The position numbers and the translations under genes were made by a program. From an uncultured Prevotella sp. (GTDB taxonomy: Bacteria; Bacteroidota; Bacteroidia; Bacteroidales; Bacteroidaceae), in NCBI GenBank assembly GCA_946998205.1, contig CAMPYJ010000061.1, positions 1-10,627 on the forward strand: a stretch of 10,627 nt of DNA. The letters run 5' to 3'. The notes under the pieces are model-generated. The model was not told where the DNA came from, ran no database searches, and saw nothing but the letters and a program-made list of their open reading frames with translations. Position 1 is the stretch's first letter. Every line of letters starts with the position of its first letter. Positions 1 to 7,767 of this stretch are shown here, one piece after another.

Positions 1-54
1 GACCACAAAAACAGCCTCGCAATCTGACAAAGCTAATTTATAGAACCGCCCTTA
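1..54 (+). mobile_element. End of an insertion sequence (probable right end), entering from the left
   Basis: Positions 34-54 are the exact reverse complement of 10480-10500 (core GGGCGGTTCTATAAATTA when read leftward from 51). Beyond the shared bases the two ends differ: here the sequence going outward has GCTTTGTCAGATTGCGAGG, with no open reading frame of note. This is what the left and right ends of one insertion sequence look like, with short terminal inverted repeats and unrelated subterminal DNA. Since the other end (10480-10627) carries the probable transposase start, this end is inferred to be the right end of a copy in plus orientation. The family cannot be assigned from 51 bp. The exact tip is uncertain by 3 bp, because the match includes a TTA/TAA that may be target sequence rather than element. 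Confidence 0.68.
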
Positions 55-1671
55 ATAACGATCGTTCTGTTTCAAGTTGAGGTTAGAGCCAATGTCGTCT
101 GAAGGCAATGGGAATACCTTATACTTGTCGTCCACACCTTTTCCTTCAGCAACGCCGCCCTTCCAAGGCCATACATAATCACCGGAAGTGTACTTTCCAA
201 AGCGCACGAGATCTGTGCGACGCTGAGCCTCAAAGAAGAGTTCGCGTCCACGCTCATCGAGCAAGAACTTCAACGTGAAGTTGTTGTCGTCGATTGGCGC
301 CGAGGTCTTGTCCTTGTATGCGCGCTTGCGCAGCTGGTTCAGGTAGCCCATGGCTACGTTCTTGGTAACACCTGTTCCACCACGGAGAACAGCCTCGGCC
401 AAGTTCAGGTAGATTTCGCCCAATCGGAACAATGGGAAGTCGACGTAAGCCTCGTTGGACGCGGGCTTGCTGCCATTCTTGTTAAGATTGCAGAACTTGG
501 TTACGGGAATACCGTTGTCCTTGAAGTCGCCCTCCTTGACAATTTCCACGTTCTTGGTTCCGTCCAAGCGCAGCATAGAGAAACGAGTGTCTTTTTTGTA
601 TTCGTTCTCGTTGGTGAATAGCTTGAGCAGTGACGACTTGGCACGCACGCCTTGCCAACCACCCTTGGCATTGGTCTCTGCTTGGAATTGTGAAGAACCC
701 CAACACAACAGAGCTGTCATACCACCCCAAGTCATGGTTTGATCACCTTCATAGCGAAGTGGGAAAATCATTTCCTTGGAATGATCATTGTCAGCCTTGA
801 ACATGTCAGCGTATTTGGGTTCCAACTCGTAGCCAGCATTGATAATCTTCTTACAGTAAGTAATGCACTCGGTGTACTTCTTCTGTCCCACGTAGGTCTC
901 GGCATTGAGATACAAACGTGACAGGGCAGCCCATGCGGCAGCCTTGTTGGCGTGACCATAGTTCTCATTCCAGCCTACGACAGGAGCGGCAAGAGATTTC
1001 TCGCTTTCAAGCAATTCTTTCTCCACATAATTGAAGAGGTCTTTCTTCATGATTTGCTTGGGACGCTTGCTGCCTATCGGGCTGTTCTCGTCAAAGAACG
1101 GATAGTTGCGATACAAGTCAAGGGCGTACATGTAGGTGAGCGCGCGCAAGAATCGAGCCTCGGCTCTATACTCCTTTATCGTTTTCTTTACTTGCTCGTT
1201 GCAACCACGGCTCTTCAGTTTGTCGTCGGTGGTCTCACGCAGGAAAGCATTCGCCAAGTTGATTTGGTAAGCCAATCGGTAATACGATCCCTTGATCCAT
1301 GGGCTCGATGAATCCCAAGAAAGATGGTTAAAGTCGGGGATTCCAGGGTCGTTCCATGCGCAATGGGCCATGTCTGAGGCTAATTCCTGCATGTTCCATA
1401 GCACGCGTAAGAAAGAAGCCTGCGAGCCACCGTCAATACCCTTGACGTCTTGGTCGGCGTCTCCACCTTTGTTTCCACCTATCACCATGCCCGCATAAAT
1501 CTTGGCGAGACTTTGGGTGTAAGCGTTGATGTCGGCCTTGAACACCACGTTGGAAACCAACTCGTCCTTGTCCAAAGGCTGAGTGTCCAAGTCGTTTACG
1601 CACGATGTCGTTCCCAACAACGCTCCCGTGAGGAGCAAGAACAACGATTTTTTAATATGATATGTTTTCAT
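52..1671 (-). CDS. SusD/RagB-family surface glycan-binding lipoprotein
   Basis: This is the outer-membrane lipoprotein partner of the SusC-like transporter; it forms a lid on the barrel and captures oligosaccharide at the cell surface. The N-terminus is a lipoprotein signal with the lipobox ending GTTSC, placing the lipidated cysteine at residue 24. The body has the helical TPR-like SusD fold, for example NKAAAWAALSRLYLNAE and FPLFRLGEIYLNLAEAVL. The C-terminal family hallmark DERGREL...RRTDLVRFG starts near residue 472, followed by FPLP at about 520-523. At 539 residues the length is normal. The start codon lies 14 nt after the susC stop, so the two genes are surely co-transcribed. The protein ends NLKQNDRY; many relatives end in a similar NPNLxQNPGY tail, so it looks essentially complete. 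Oddly, its stop codon coincides with the inverted-repeat tip of an insertion sequence. The LacI and MFS neighbours suggest an alpha-glucan or sucrose-like substrate, but the glycan cannot be read from the sequence. Confidence 0.96.
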   Translation of the reverse strand: MKTYHIKKSLFLLLTGALLGTTSCVNDLDTQPLDKDELVSNVVFKADINAYTQSLAKIYAGMVIGGNKGGDADQDVKGIDGGSQASFLRVLWNMQELASDMAHCAWNDPGIPDFNHLSWDSSSPWIKGSYYRLAYQINLANAFLRETTDDKLKSRGCNEQVKKTIKEYRAEARFLRALTYMYALDLYRNYPFFDENSPIGSKRPKQIMKKDLFNYVEKELLESEKSLAAPVVGWNENYGHANKAAAWAALSRLYLNAETYVGQKKYTECITYCKKIINAGYELEPKYADMFKADNDHSKEMIFPLRYEGDQTMTWGGMTALLCWGSSQFQAETNAKGGWQGVRAKSSLLKLFTNENEYKKDTRFSMLRLDGTKNVEIVKEGDFKDNGIPVTKFCNLNKNGSKPASNEAYVDFPLFRLGEIYLNLAEAVLRGGTGVTKNVAMGYLNQLRKRAYKDKTSAPIDDNNFTLKFLLDERGRELFFEAQRRTDLVRFGKYTSGDYVWPWKGGVAEGKGVDDKYKVFPLPSDDIGSNLNLKQNDRY

Positions 1672-1685
1672 TTTTTACTTGCTAT

Positions 1686-4685
1686 TTAGAATTTGAAATT
1701 GAAACCAAACATAAACGAGATAGGTCTCGGATAAATCTTGTTGTCTATTCCTTCGCCGCTGATTTCAGGATCAATGCCACTATACTTGGTAATGACAAAT
1801 GGGTTTTGCACGGTGAGATACAGGCGCGCGGACTGTTTGGCAGTGAACAGCTTGCTGAAGGTGTAACCGAGCGTGATGTTATCCATGCGAACAAAATCAG
1901 CTTTCTGCACATAATAGCTGCTGCGGAACTGTCCTATGTGGAAGTTCTTGTTGGCGGCAGAGTTGAGGCGGTTCTTCAAGAAGCCCGTCTGGTCATACAT
2001 CTGTGAGCCGTCCCATGCCTCACGGTTAGACTGTGTGTTGTTGTACACATAGTTGCCAATGCTTGAGCGAAGTGCGAACGACAGATCCCAGTTCTTGTAA
2101 TTCATCTGCGATGTCAAGCCCATGTACACGTCTGGAGCCGATTTCTTGTAAGGAATAAGGTCGGCCTCGTCTATCTTGTTGTCGTTGTTCTGGTCCACAT
2201 AGGCTCCCTCGATAGGGGTTCCCTTCTTGTCATACATCTGCTCAAACACATAGAATGAGTTGTATGGCTTGCCAACGGAGTTAATCTGAACATTGTAACC
2301 CACGGCGCCATCTACACCACCATGAATCACGCCCTTGTATCTGGGATCGTCGTTGATGGTAAGTTTGGTAATGGTGTTTTTGTTGTACGACACGTTGTAG
2401 CCCAGTGTCCACTGGAAATTCTTGGTTGTGATGGGGTGAGCTGTCAACGAGAGTTCCACACCCTTGTTTTCCAACGTGCCCACGTTGGTCAATATTTCAT
2501 TGCTGAAGTTGGTGCCGGCTGGTGCCGTCACGGTGTTCAACAAGTTGTTGGTCTGACGATAATAGAAATCCAACGTACCCGAGAGTATGCCCTTGAAGAT
2601 TCCAAAGTCGAGGCCGGCGTTGTAGGTTGTGGTCTCTTCCCACTTCAAATTCTCGTCGTAAGCCAATGGTGCGATAAGCTGTATGCGCTTGTCACCGAAG
2701 TAGTAATTGGCTCCAGGCTGTGAGTAAGCGTAACGTGCCATGTAAGGATAGTCGCCGCTATTGAGGTTCTGCTGACCTGTCACACCATATCCCAAACGCA
2801 GTTTCAAATCATCAAGCCAGCGTGTATCTTTCAAGAAAGACTCCTCATTGATACGCCATGCCAATGCTGCCGATGGGAATACACCCCAGCGATTGTTCTT
2901 GTTGAAACGCGAGGAGCCGTCGTTACGCAGTGTGAACGTCAAGAGGTAGCGATCTAATAAGGTGTAGTTCACACGGCCGAAGAACGATACGAGGTAGTTT
3001 TCAGTAACAAGATCTTCCGCACCTTTGTAGAACTCTTTGCCGTACTCCTTGGCTTTGGCTGCCGAGTAGGGGAATTTAGTCCATTCCGAGCGATAGAAGT
3101 GTTGCCATGAATAACCAGCCATGGCGTCAATGAAGTGTGCACCTAATGTCTTGGTGTAGTTCATGTAAAATTCTAACAACGTATTCCGTTTAAGCTGCCA
3201 GAAGCTGCTGTTCTCACCAAATCCTTTCTTGAAGTTGCCCCAAGTCCACGACATGGGCGAGTTATCTACAGTTATCACGTCGCCCGTTCCCTTAGAAACG
3301 TCATATCCTACGTTGAGGTTCGCACGCAAGTCGGGCAAGAAATGGAATTTATAGTCAAGTTGAATGTTGCCAATGCTGCGGTACACCTTTGACTTGTCGC
3401 TCTTGTCCGTGAGTATGGAGACGGGGTTAGCCAACGCAATGTCAATGGGCTTTCCGTCCTTCTTGAGATACATGAAATAACCGTTGCCATACTTTGAGCC
3501 TTTCATGTAGATGGGCTGCGTGGGGTCATATTGTGTCGCCATGCCCAAAGAACCAAGGTCAGCAAAACGGTTTGTGTTGTAAATGCCCTTGAGGTTCAGC
3601 TGTACGCTGAGGTGTTTGTCAAAGAATTGCGGACTCAAGTTGATCGCACCTGTGAAACGCTCCATGTCAGACGTCTTCACGATACCATTCTCTTTCGTGT
3701 AACCTACTGACACACGGTAAGGCAGATTAGCCACCGCACCCGACACGCTGACGTTATGGTCGGTGCTCAACGATGTGCGCAACACTTCCTTCTGCCAGTT
3801 GGTGTTGGCGCTGCCAAGCGCATTTGCCTGCAGGCTTCCCTTGCCAAACTTGGAGGTAACAAAGTGCTTGAAGTCGTTTGCCGACATCACGTCCACTTCT
3901 TTGGCGTGGGTGCTTACCTTTACAGAACCGCTATATCCAACTTGGATGCCACCCACCTTACCTTTCTTGGTGGTGATAAGAATCACACCGTTTGATGCGC
4001 GCGAACCATAGATAGCCGTTGCCGACGCATCCTTCAATATGGTCATGGTGGCAATATCGTCAGGGTTAACAGTACTCAGAGGGTTGGCCATACCTTTGAT
4101 TTCGCCATCATCCACTGGCACACCATCGATAACTACCAATGGGTTGTTGGATGCCGACATGGACGAACCGCCGCGAATACGTATCTTTGCACCGGCGCCC
4201 GGTGCACCACCATCCGTGATAACGCTCACACCGGCAGCCTTACCAACAAGCATGTCGCTTGCGGAGGTAACCGCACCTTTTACCATTTTTTCTGCATTCA
4301 AGGCCGTAACGCTACCCGTCAGGTCGTTTTTCTTCACTCGTCCGTAGCCAATTACTACCACTTCATTGATAGATTCACCTTTGGCTTCTTTCAGAGTAAC
4401 AACCATCTTAGCAGCTGCTGGAGCCTCAAAGACATCGTAACCAATATAGCTGACAGACACCTTATCACCTTTTTGGGCATTTAGCACAAAACAACCATTG
4501 GCATCCGTCGCCGTTCCGTTCGTCTTTCCCACCACCCTTACGGTAGCACCGATAATGGGTTCGCCGGCCTCATCCTTCACATACCCTTTCACAACAATCT
4601 GCTGCGCAAAGGCACTGACTGATAATACCAACACACACAACAGCGTTAGCATTCTCAGCGGCAATGTAAAATTCACCTGCTTCAT
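1686..4685 (-). CDS. SusC/RagA-family TonB-dependent outer-membrane transporter
   Basis: This is a TonB-dependent barrel importing oligosaccharides across the outer membrane. The signal peptide covers about residues 1-27 (cleavage SAFA|QQ). A CarboxypepD_reg-like domain follows at about 30-105 (VVKGYVKDEAGEPIIGATV, then SYIGYDVFE). The TonB-box region EVVVIGYG is at 108-115, and the plug domain carries the family signature ATAIYGSRASNGVILITT at 222-239. The remainder is the beta-barrel, ending in an aromatic terminus (MFGFNFKF) as expected for barrel assembly. At 999 residues it is full length for the family, with no frameshift. It is the first gene of the susC-susD operon, reading away from the LacI-type regulator, with a -7 box at 4866-4873 and a leader of about 175 nt. 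There is no N-terminal FecR-interaction (STN) domain between signal peptide and CarboxypepD_reg domain, so control by an anti-sigma/ECF system is not suggested; the adjacent LacI-type protein is the likely regulator. Confidence 0.97.
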   Translation of the reverse strand: MKQVNFTLPLRMLTLLCVLVLSVSAFAQQIVVKGYVKDEAGEPIIGATVRVVGKTNGTATDANGCFVLNAQKGDKVSVSYIGYDVFEAPAAAKMVVTLKEAKGESINEVVVIGYGRVKKNDLTGSVTALNAEKMVKGAVTSASDMLVGKAAGVSVITDGGAPGAGAKIRIRGGSSMSASNNPLVVIDGVPVDDGEIKGMANPLSTVNPDDIATMTILKDASATAIYGSRASNGVILITTKKGKVGGIQVGYSGSVKVSTHAKEVDVMSANDFKHFVTSKFGKGSLQANALGSANTNWQKEVLRTSLSTDHNVSVSGAVANLPYRVSVGYTKENGIVKTSDMERFTGAINLSPQFFDKHLSVQLNLKGIYNTNRFADLGSLGMATQYDPTQPIYMKGSKYGNGYFMYLKKDGKPIDIALANPVSILTDKSDKSKVYRSIGNIQLDYKFHFLPDLRANLNVGYDVSKGTGDVITVDNSPMSWTWGNFKKGFGENSSFWQLKRNTLLEFYMNYTKTLGAHFIDAMAGYSWQHFYRSEWTKFPYSAAKAKEYGKEFYKGAEDLVTENYLVSFFGRVNYTLLDRYLLTFTLRNDGSSRFNKNNRWGVFPSAALAWRINEESFLKDTRWLDDLKLRLGYGVTGQQNLNSGDYPYMARYAYSQPGANYYFGDKRIQLIAPLAYDENLKWEETTTYNAGLDFGIFKGILSGTLDFYYRQTNNLLNTVTAPAGTNFSNEILTNVGTLENKGVELSLTAHPITTKNFQWTLGYNVSYNKNTITKLTINDDPRYKGVIHGGVDGAVGYNVQINSVGKPYNSFYVFEQMYDKKGTPIEGAYVDQNNDNKIDEADLIPYKKSAPDVYMGLTSQMNYKNWDLSFALRSSIGNYVYNNTQSNREAWDGSQMYDQTGFLKNRLNSAANKNFHIGQFRSSYYVQKADFVRMDNITLGYTFSKLFTAKQSARLYLTVQNPFVITKYSGIDPEISGEGIDNKIYPRPISFMFGFNFKF

Positions 4686-4860
4686 CTTTCTTGTTTTTAG
4701 TTAATATAATGTAACAATAAATTTAGTGTATCGCTTAGGTTGTGTCCCTGATGTTCATGGCTTGTCTTCACTCATGGCGTTGTGCCTTCCACGTTTAGGT
4801 CAGGGAAATGCAATGAGGAGACCTCACGCTTCTGTCGCACGTCTGGTTAACAACTCCTCT
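4686..4860 (-). other. Long 5' leader of susC with inverted repeats
   Basis: If transcription starts just downstream of the -7 box at 4866-4873, the susC mRNA has a leader of about 175 nt. It contains several inverted repeats: TCCCTGA (4745-4751) with TCAGGGA (4800-4806), a short hairpin TGAGG-AGA-CCTCA (4814-4826), and GAGGAG (4815-4820) with CTCCTC (4854-4859). The last two share bases and could not form together. The final 50 bases before the start codon are A/T-rich and unstructured, as is usual in Bacteroidota. No open reading frame or known riboswitch consensus was recognised. A structured leader is seen; any regulatory role is inference. Confidence 0.45.
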
Positions 4861-4865
4861 GCATG

Positions 4866-4873
4866 CAAAGATA
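4866..4873 (-). promoter_or_regulatory. Promoter -7 box of the susC-susD operon
   Basis: On the minus strand this reads TATCTTTG, a perfect match to the Bacteroidota -7 consensus TAnnTTTG. At the usual 19-21 nt upstream there is no TTTG or TTG -33 element (the bases there are TCGT/GTAC). A promoter with a good -7 but no -33 often depends on an activator, and a LacI-type palindrome lies 54 nt upstream. The transcription start is predicted near 4860. Confidence 0.7.
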
Positions 4874-4927
4874 GTGCTGTTTAACCCTTGATGTACGATT
4901 TTGCATGTAAATTCGTTATTTTAGTAA

Positions 4928-4941
4928 TGCAAACGTTTGCA
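4928..4941. promoter_or_regulatory. LacI-family operator (14-bp perfect palindrome)
   Basis: TGCAAACGTTTGCA is a perfect palindrome with a central CG, the classic binding-site form for LacI/PurR/CcpA-type regulators, whose hinge helix opens the central CpG step. It lies in the divergent susC/lacI intergenic region, the expected place for autoregulation and control of the uptake operon. It is separated by 54 nt from the susC -7 box and by 55 nt from the proposed lacI -7 box, so its centre is near -75 for both. That position is more typical of activation or looping than of simple promoter blocking. Confidence 0.85.
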
Positions 4942-4976
4942 CGAAAGATTTGGTTAGAAATCAAAGGCTTGTTTTC

Positions 4977-5004
4977 TTGCATTCTCAGGTTTTGCATACA
5001 TTTG
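4977..5004 (+). promoter_or_regulatory. Probable promoter of the lacI-family gene
   Basis: TACATTTG at 4997-5004 fits the Bacteroidota -7 consensus TAnnTTTG. A TTG at 4977-4979 is 17 nt upstream, closer than the usual 19-21, so the -33 element is weak or absent. Transcription would start near 5010, leaving a leader of only about 15 nt to the ATG at 5025 or about 40 nt to the ATG at 5049. Confidence 0.55.
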
Positions 5005-5024
5005 TATCACCAATAACGACCTAA

Positions 5025-6050
5025 ATGGATATTCTGCCACCACTCACGATGAAAGACATTGCAAAGGAATTGGGTGTTTCTATTGCAACGGTCTCGCGTG
5101 CGTTGAAAGACAACCCGAGCATCAGCGAAGAGCAACGGGAAAAGATAAAGGCTTACGCGTGCGAACATAATTTTTATCCCAACGTCATCGCCGAATCGCT
5201 GCGCAACAGCAAGGTGAAGCCGCAGAGAATCATTGGCGTCATCGTCCCGCAACTGTCACATTTCTACTTCTCGAGCATTCTCTCCGGCATTGAAGAGGAG
5301 GCCAGCGCCCGAGGCTACCGAATCATGGTGGAGCAGAGCAACGAGAAGTACAAACGTGAGGTACGCATCTGTCAAGACTATTTCGAGAGCAAGGTGTGCG
5401 GCGTCATCGTCTCACAGGCCAAGGACACCGTACGCTACGAGCATTTCCAGAATTTGCTGGACCACGGCATGCCACTTGTGTTTTACGACCGCATTTGCAC
5501 GGGCGTGGAATGCTGTCGAGTGGTGGTGGACGACTACACGGGTGCGTTCAACGCCGTCACGCACCTCATACAGACCGGTTGCCGCCGCATTGCCTACTAC
5601 GGCACGCTGATGACCATGGAGATTTCCAAAAACCGGTACAACGGCTACCGCGACGCCATCGCCAAATACGGACTGAAGGCTGACGAGCGCTTTGTACGCA
5701 TCTGCGACAACCGAGCCGACGCTGAGCTGATTACCCCAGAGCTGCTGAGACAGGAGGATGCCCCCGATGCCTTCTTCGCCGTGAACGATGATACGGCCGT
5801 GGGCATACTCTACGCCGCCAAGCGCATGGGCTTCCGGGTACCCGAAGACATATCCATCTGTGGCTTCACCAACGGCGACCGCGCCAAGGCCTGCGACCCC
5901 ATGCTCACCACCGTGGAACAGCGGGGAGTACGGGTGGGCGAAGAAGCAGCCAGCATCCTCATCTCGCAAGTGGAAGGATTGCTGCCTCCTGACAGGATTG
6001 AAAAGAGAATAGTCAGAACAAAACTCATCATCAGAGGAACAACGAGGTAA
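5025..6050 (+). CDS. LacI-family transcriptional regulator
   Basis: This is a DNA-binding sugar-responsive regulator of normal family length (341 residues). The helix-turn-helix is at about residues 10-32 (KDIAKELGVSIATVSRALKD). It is followed by the hinge helix at about 54-63 (VIAESLRNSK), whose leucine normally inserts into a central CG step. The periplasmic-binding-protein-like effector domain begins at about 69 (IIGVIVPQLSHFYFSSILSGIEEEA) and carries the typical FFAVNDDTAVGILYAAKRMG and ISICGFTNGD segments. The start is uncertain: family members usually begin only a few residues before KDIA, so the ATG at 5049 (residue 9) is as plausible as the ATG at 5025. It is divergent from susC and upstream of the sugar transporter, so both are likely targets through the palindrome at 4928-4941. 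The effector sugar cannot be read from the sequence. Confidence 0.96.
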   Translation: MDILPPLTMKDIAKELGVSIATVSRALKDNPSISEEQREKIKAYACEHNFYPNVIAESLRNSKVKPQRIIGVIVPQLSHFYFSSILSGIEEEASARGYRIMVEQSNEKYKREVRICQDYFESKVCGVIVSQAKDTVRYEHFQNLLDHGMPLVFYDRICTGVECCRVVVDDYTGAFNAVTHLIQTGCRRIAYYGTLMTMEISKNRYNGYRDAIAKYGLKADERFVRICDNRADAELITPELLRQEDAPDAFFAVNDDTAVGILYAAKRMGFRVPEDISICGFTNGDRAKACDPMLTTVEQRGVRVGEEAASILISQVEGLLPPDRIEKRIVRTKLIIRGTTR

Positions 6051-6060
6051 GATATAGTTT

Positions 6061-6194
6061 TAGTTGACAAGTTGACGAGTTGACGAGTTAACAAGGCAAT
6101 AGATTGGTAGTGGACAAGTCAAAAAGTTGACAAGTTGACGAGTCAATAGATTGATTAATTGACAAATTAACAAGCTGACAAGTTAATGGTTAAC
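6061..6194 (+). repeat. Degenerate GTTGAC(A/G)AG repeat array
   Basis: Just after the lacI-type stop codon a 9-nt unit, GTTGACAAG/GTTGACGAG and variants, occurs repeatedly. The 18-mer GTTGACAAGTTGACGAGT is found exactly at both 6063-6080 and 6126-6143, and each is followed by a copy of CAATAGATTG (6097-6106 and 6144-6153). The rest of the tract is degenerate (ATTGACAAATTAACAAGCTGACAAGTTAA). There are no unique spacers. The units are near-complementary to the CTTGTAAACTCGTAAACT units at 6247-6340, so the transcript could fold across the gap. The function is unknown. Confidence 0.75.
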
Positions 6195-6246
6195 AAAAGC
6201 GAATATCAACAATATATTACTTGATAAGTTATCAACTGTCGACTAA

Positions 6247-6340
6247 AAAGCTATCAACTTGTAAACTCGTAAACTAATTACTCGTAAACTAATAAAGCTA
6301 TCAACTTGTAAACTCGTAAACTAATAACTCGTAAACTAAA
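6247..6340 (+). repeat. Tandem duplication, 2 x 47 bp, just before the MFS gene
   Basis: Positions 6247-6293 and 6294-6340 are two adjacent copies of a 47-bp unit with only 2 differences. Each starts AAAGCTATCAACTTGTAAAC and contains repeated (C)TCGTAAACTAA sub-units. Reverse-complemented, the units read AGTTTACGAGTTTACAAGTT, closely matching the array at 6061-6194. The second copy ends 7 nt before the MFS start codon, so the duplication occupies the ribosome-loading region of that mRNA. A 7-bp hairpin TTGATAA-G-TTATCAA lies nearby at 6221-6235. No TAnnTTTG box was found anywhere in 6051-6347, so the MFS gene may be transcribed from the lacI promoter. Confidence 0.8.
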
Positions 6341-6347
6341 AAACTAT

Positions 6348-7664
6348 ATGAATGAATTAAAGAGAAAGCCCGACATGAGCTTTTGGAAACTTTGGAATTT
6401 AAGTTTCGGATTTTTCGGTGTACAGATTGCGTACGCGCTGCAGAGTGCAAACATCTCACGTATCTTTGCCACATTAGGTGCCGACCCACACAATCTTAGT
6501 TATTTTTGGATATTACCTCCCCTCATGGGAATCGTAGTACAACCCATCATTGGTACTTGTTCAGATCGCACATGGACCAGATACGGACGCCGCATACCCT
6601 ACTTGTTCATCGGCGCAGCGGTTGCGGTACTGGTGATGTGCCTGTTGCCCCACTCCGGCTCGTTTGGGATGACGGCATCGGTGGCCATGATTTTCGGACT
6701 CGTCATGCTCATGTTCCTCGACACGTCCATCAACATGGCCATGCAGCCCTTCAAGATGCTCGTGGGCGACATGGTGAACGAGCGGCAGAAAGCCAAGGCC
6801 TACTCCATCCAGAGCTTGCTGTGCAATGCAGGTTCATTAGTGGGTTATCTGTTTCCATTCTTCTTCGCACTGTTAGGCATCGCCAACACGGCACCCAAGG
6901 GCGTCATCCCCGACTCGGTAATCTACAGCTTCATCGTGGGCGCCGGCATCCTCATCCTCTGCGTCAACTACACCATCTCCAAGGTACGGGAGTGGCCACC
7001 GCAGGAGTACGAGCAATACAACGGCAGTCTGAAGCCCGACGTGGAGAAGAAAGAAAACTGGATCAGTCTGCTCAAGCATGCGCCCTCCACCTTCTGGAAG
7101 GTAGGCGTTGTGCAGTTCTTCAGCTGGATAGCCTTCATGTACATGTGGACCTACACGCACGGCACCGTGGCAGCCAACGTGTGGGGCACCACCGACATGG
7201 CCAGCGAGGGTGCACAGGCGGCTGGCAACTGGGTAGGCGTATTGTTTGCCGTGCAGGCCATAGGCTCTGTGCTATGGGCACCGTTGCTCCCCAAACTCGG
7301 CAGTAGAAAGACCGCCTACGCCCTCAGTTTAGTATTGGGAGCCATAGGTTTTGCAGCCTGTACCGTGGTGCACGACCAATATTTGCTGTTCATTCCGTTC
7401 CTCCTCATAGGCTGTGCGTGGGCCGCCATCCTGGCCATGCCGTTCACTTTTGTCACCAATGCCCTGCAAGGTTATGGCCACATGGGGGCCTATCTCGGAT
7501 TGTTCAATGGCTCCATCTGCGTTCCACAAATCATAGCTGCGTTAATAGGAGGCACACTCCTCAGTCTTGTAGGATCGGTACAGAGCCACATGATGTTCAT
7601 TGCGGGCATTTCCTTGTTACTGGGTGCCGCCGCTGTATGGCTGATTAAGGATGTCAAGGACTGA
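6348..7664 (+). CDS. MFS sugar transporter, sucrose/maltose (GPH/SLC45-like) type
   Basis: This is an inner-membrane sugar:cation symporter, expected to import the mono- or disaccharide released in the periplasm. It has 438 residues with about 12 hydrophobic segments. The major-facilitator loop signature between helices 2 and 3 is present at about residues 69-85 (GTCSDRTWTRYGRRIPY). The second half carries segments typical of the sucrose/maltose group, such as GCAWAAILAMPFTFV and GAYLGLFNGSICVPQI. A soluble central loop lies around residues 210-240 (SKVREWPPQEYEQYNG...KKENW). The gene lies 297 nt downstream of the lacI-type gene on the same strand. A LacI + MFS + SusCD arrangement is common in Bacteroidota alpha-glucan or sucrose loci, which is the main support for the substrate class. 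The start could also be the ATG at 6375 (MSFWKLWNL), which would remove nine polar residues. A terminator follows at 7768-7801. Confidence 0.94.
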   Translation: MNELKRKPDMSFWKLWNLSFGFFGVQIAYALQSANISRIFATLGADPHNLSYFWILPPLMGIVVQPIIGTCSDRTWTRYGRRIPYLFIGAAVAVLVMCLLPHSGSFGMTASVAMIFGLVMLMFLDTSINMAMQPFKMLVGDMVNERQKAKAYSIQSLLCNAGSLVGYLFPFFFALLGIANTAPKGVIPDSVIYSFIVGAGILILCVNYTISKVREWPPQEYEQYNGSLKPDVEKKENWISLLKHAPSTFWKVGVVQFFSWIAFMYMWTYTHGTVAANVWGTTDMASEGAQAAGNWVGVLFAVQAIGSVLWAPLLPKLGSRKTAYALSLVLGAIGFAACTVVHDQYLLFIPFLLIGCAWAAILAMPFTFVTNALQGYGHMGAYLGLFNGSICVPQIIAALIGGTLLSLVGSVQSHMMFIAGISLLLGAAAVWLIKDVKD

Positions 7665-7767
7665 CGGTCGCACGACGCCCCTGAGGGCTTCCATACCCTA
7701 TCTCGCGTCTCACCCCGCCCCGGTTTAGGAAACAAGGGCTTTAATGACTGGGGATGACAAGGGCTTT

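Noticed and set aside
4995..5006. ATAC-ATTT-GTAT inverted repeat over the lacI promoter as a second operator
   Set aside because: Only four base pairs per arm and no resemblance to the TGCAAACGTTTGCA palindrome. It largely reflects the -7 box sequence itself.
5412..5969. Minus-strand open frame of 185 codons inside the lacI-type gene
   Set aside because: It lies wholly within a well-supported regulator gene, has low-complexity composition (many H, V, A, G), and no recognisable domain or start signals.
6061..6340. Possible CRISPR array in the repeat-rich intergenic region
   Set aside because: The units are 9-18 nt, degenerate and mostly contiguous, with no spacers of uniform length; the 47-bp repeat occurs only twice, directly abutting. 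No cas gene is nearby.
6506..7306. Plus-strand open frame of 266 codons overlapping the MFS gene in another frame
   Set aside because: The composition is dominated by H, R and G, as expected from out-of-frame reading of a GC-rich gene. The MFS frame has clear family motifs and membrane segments.
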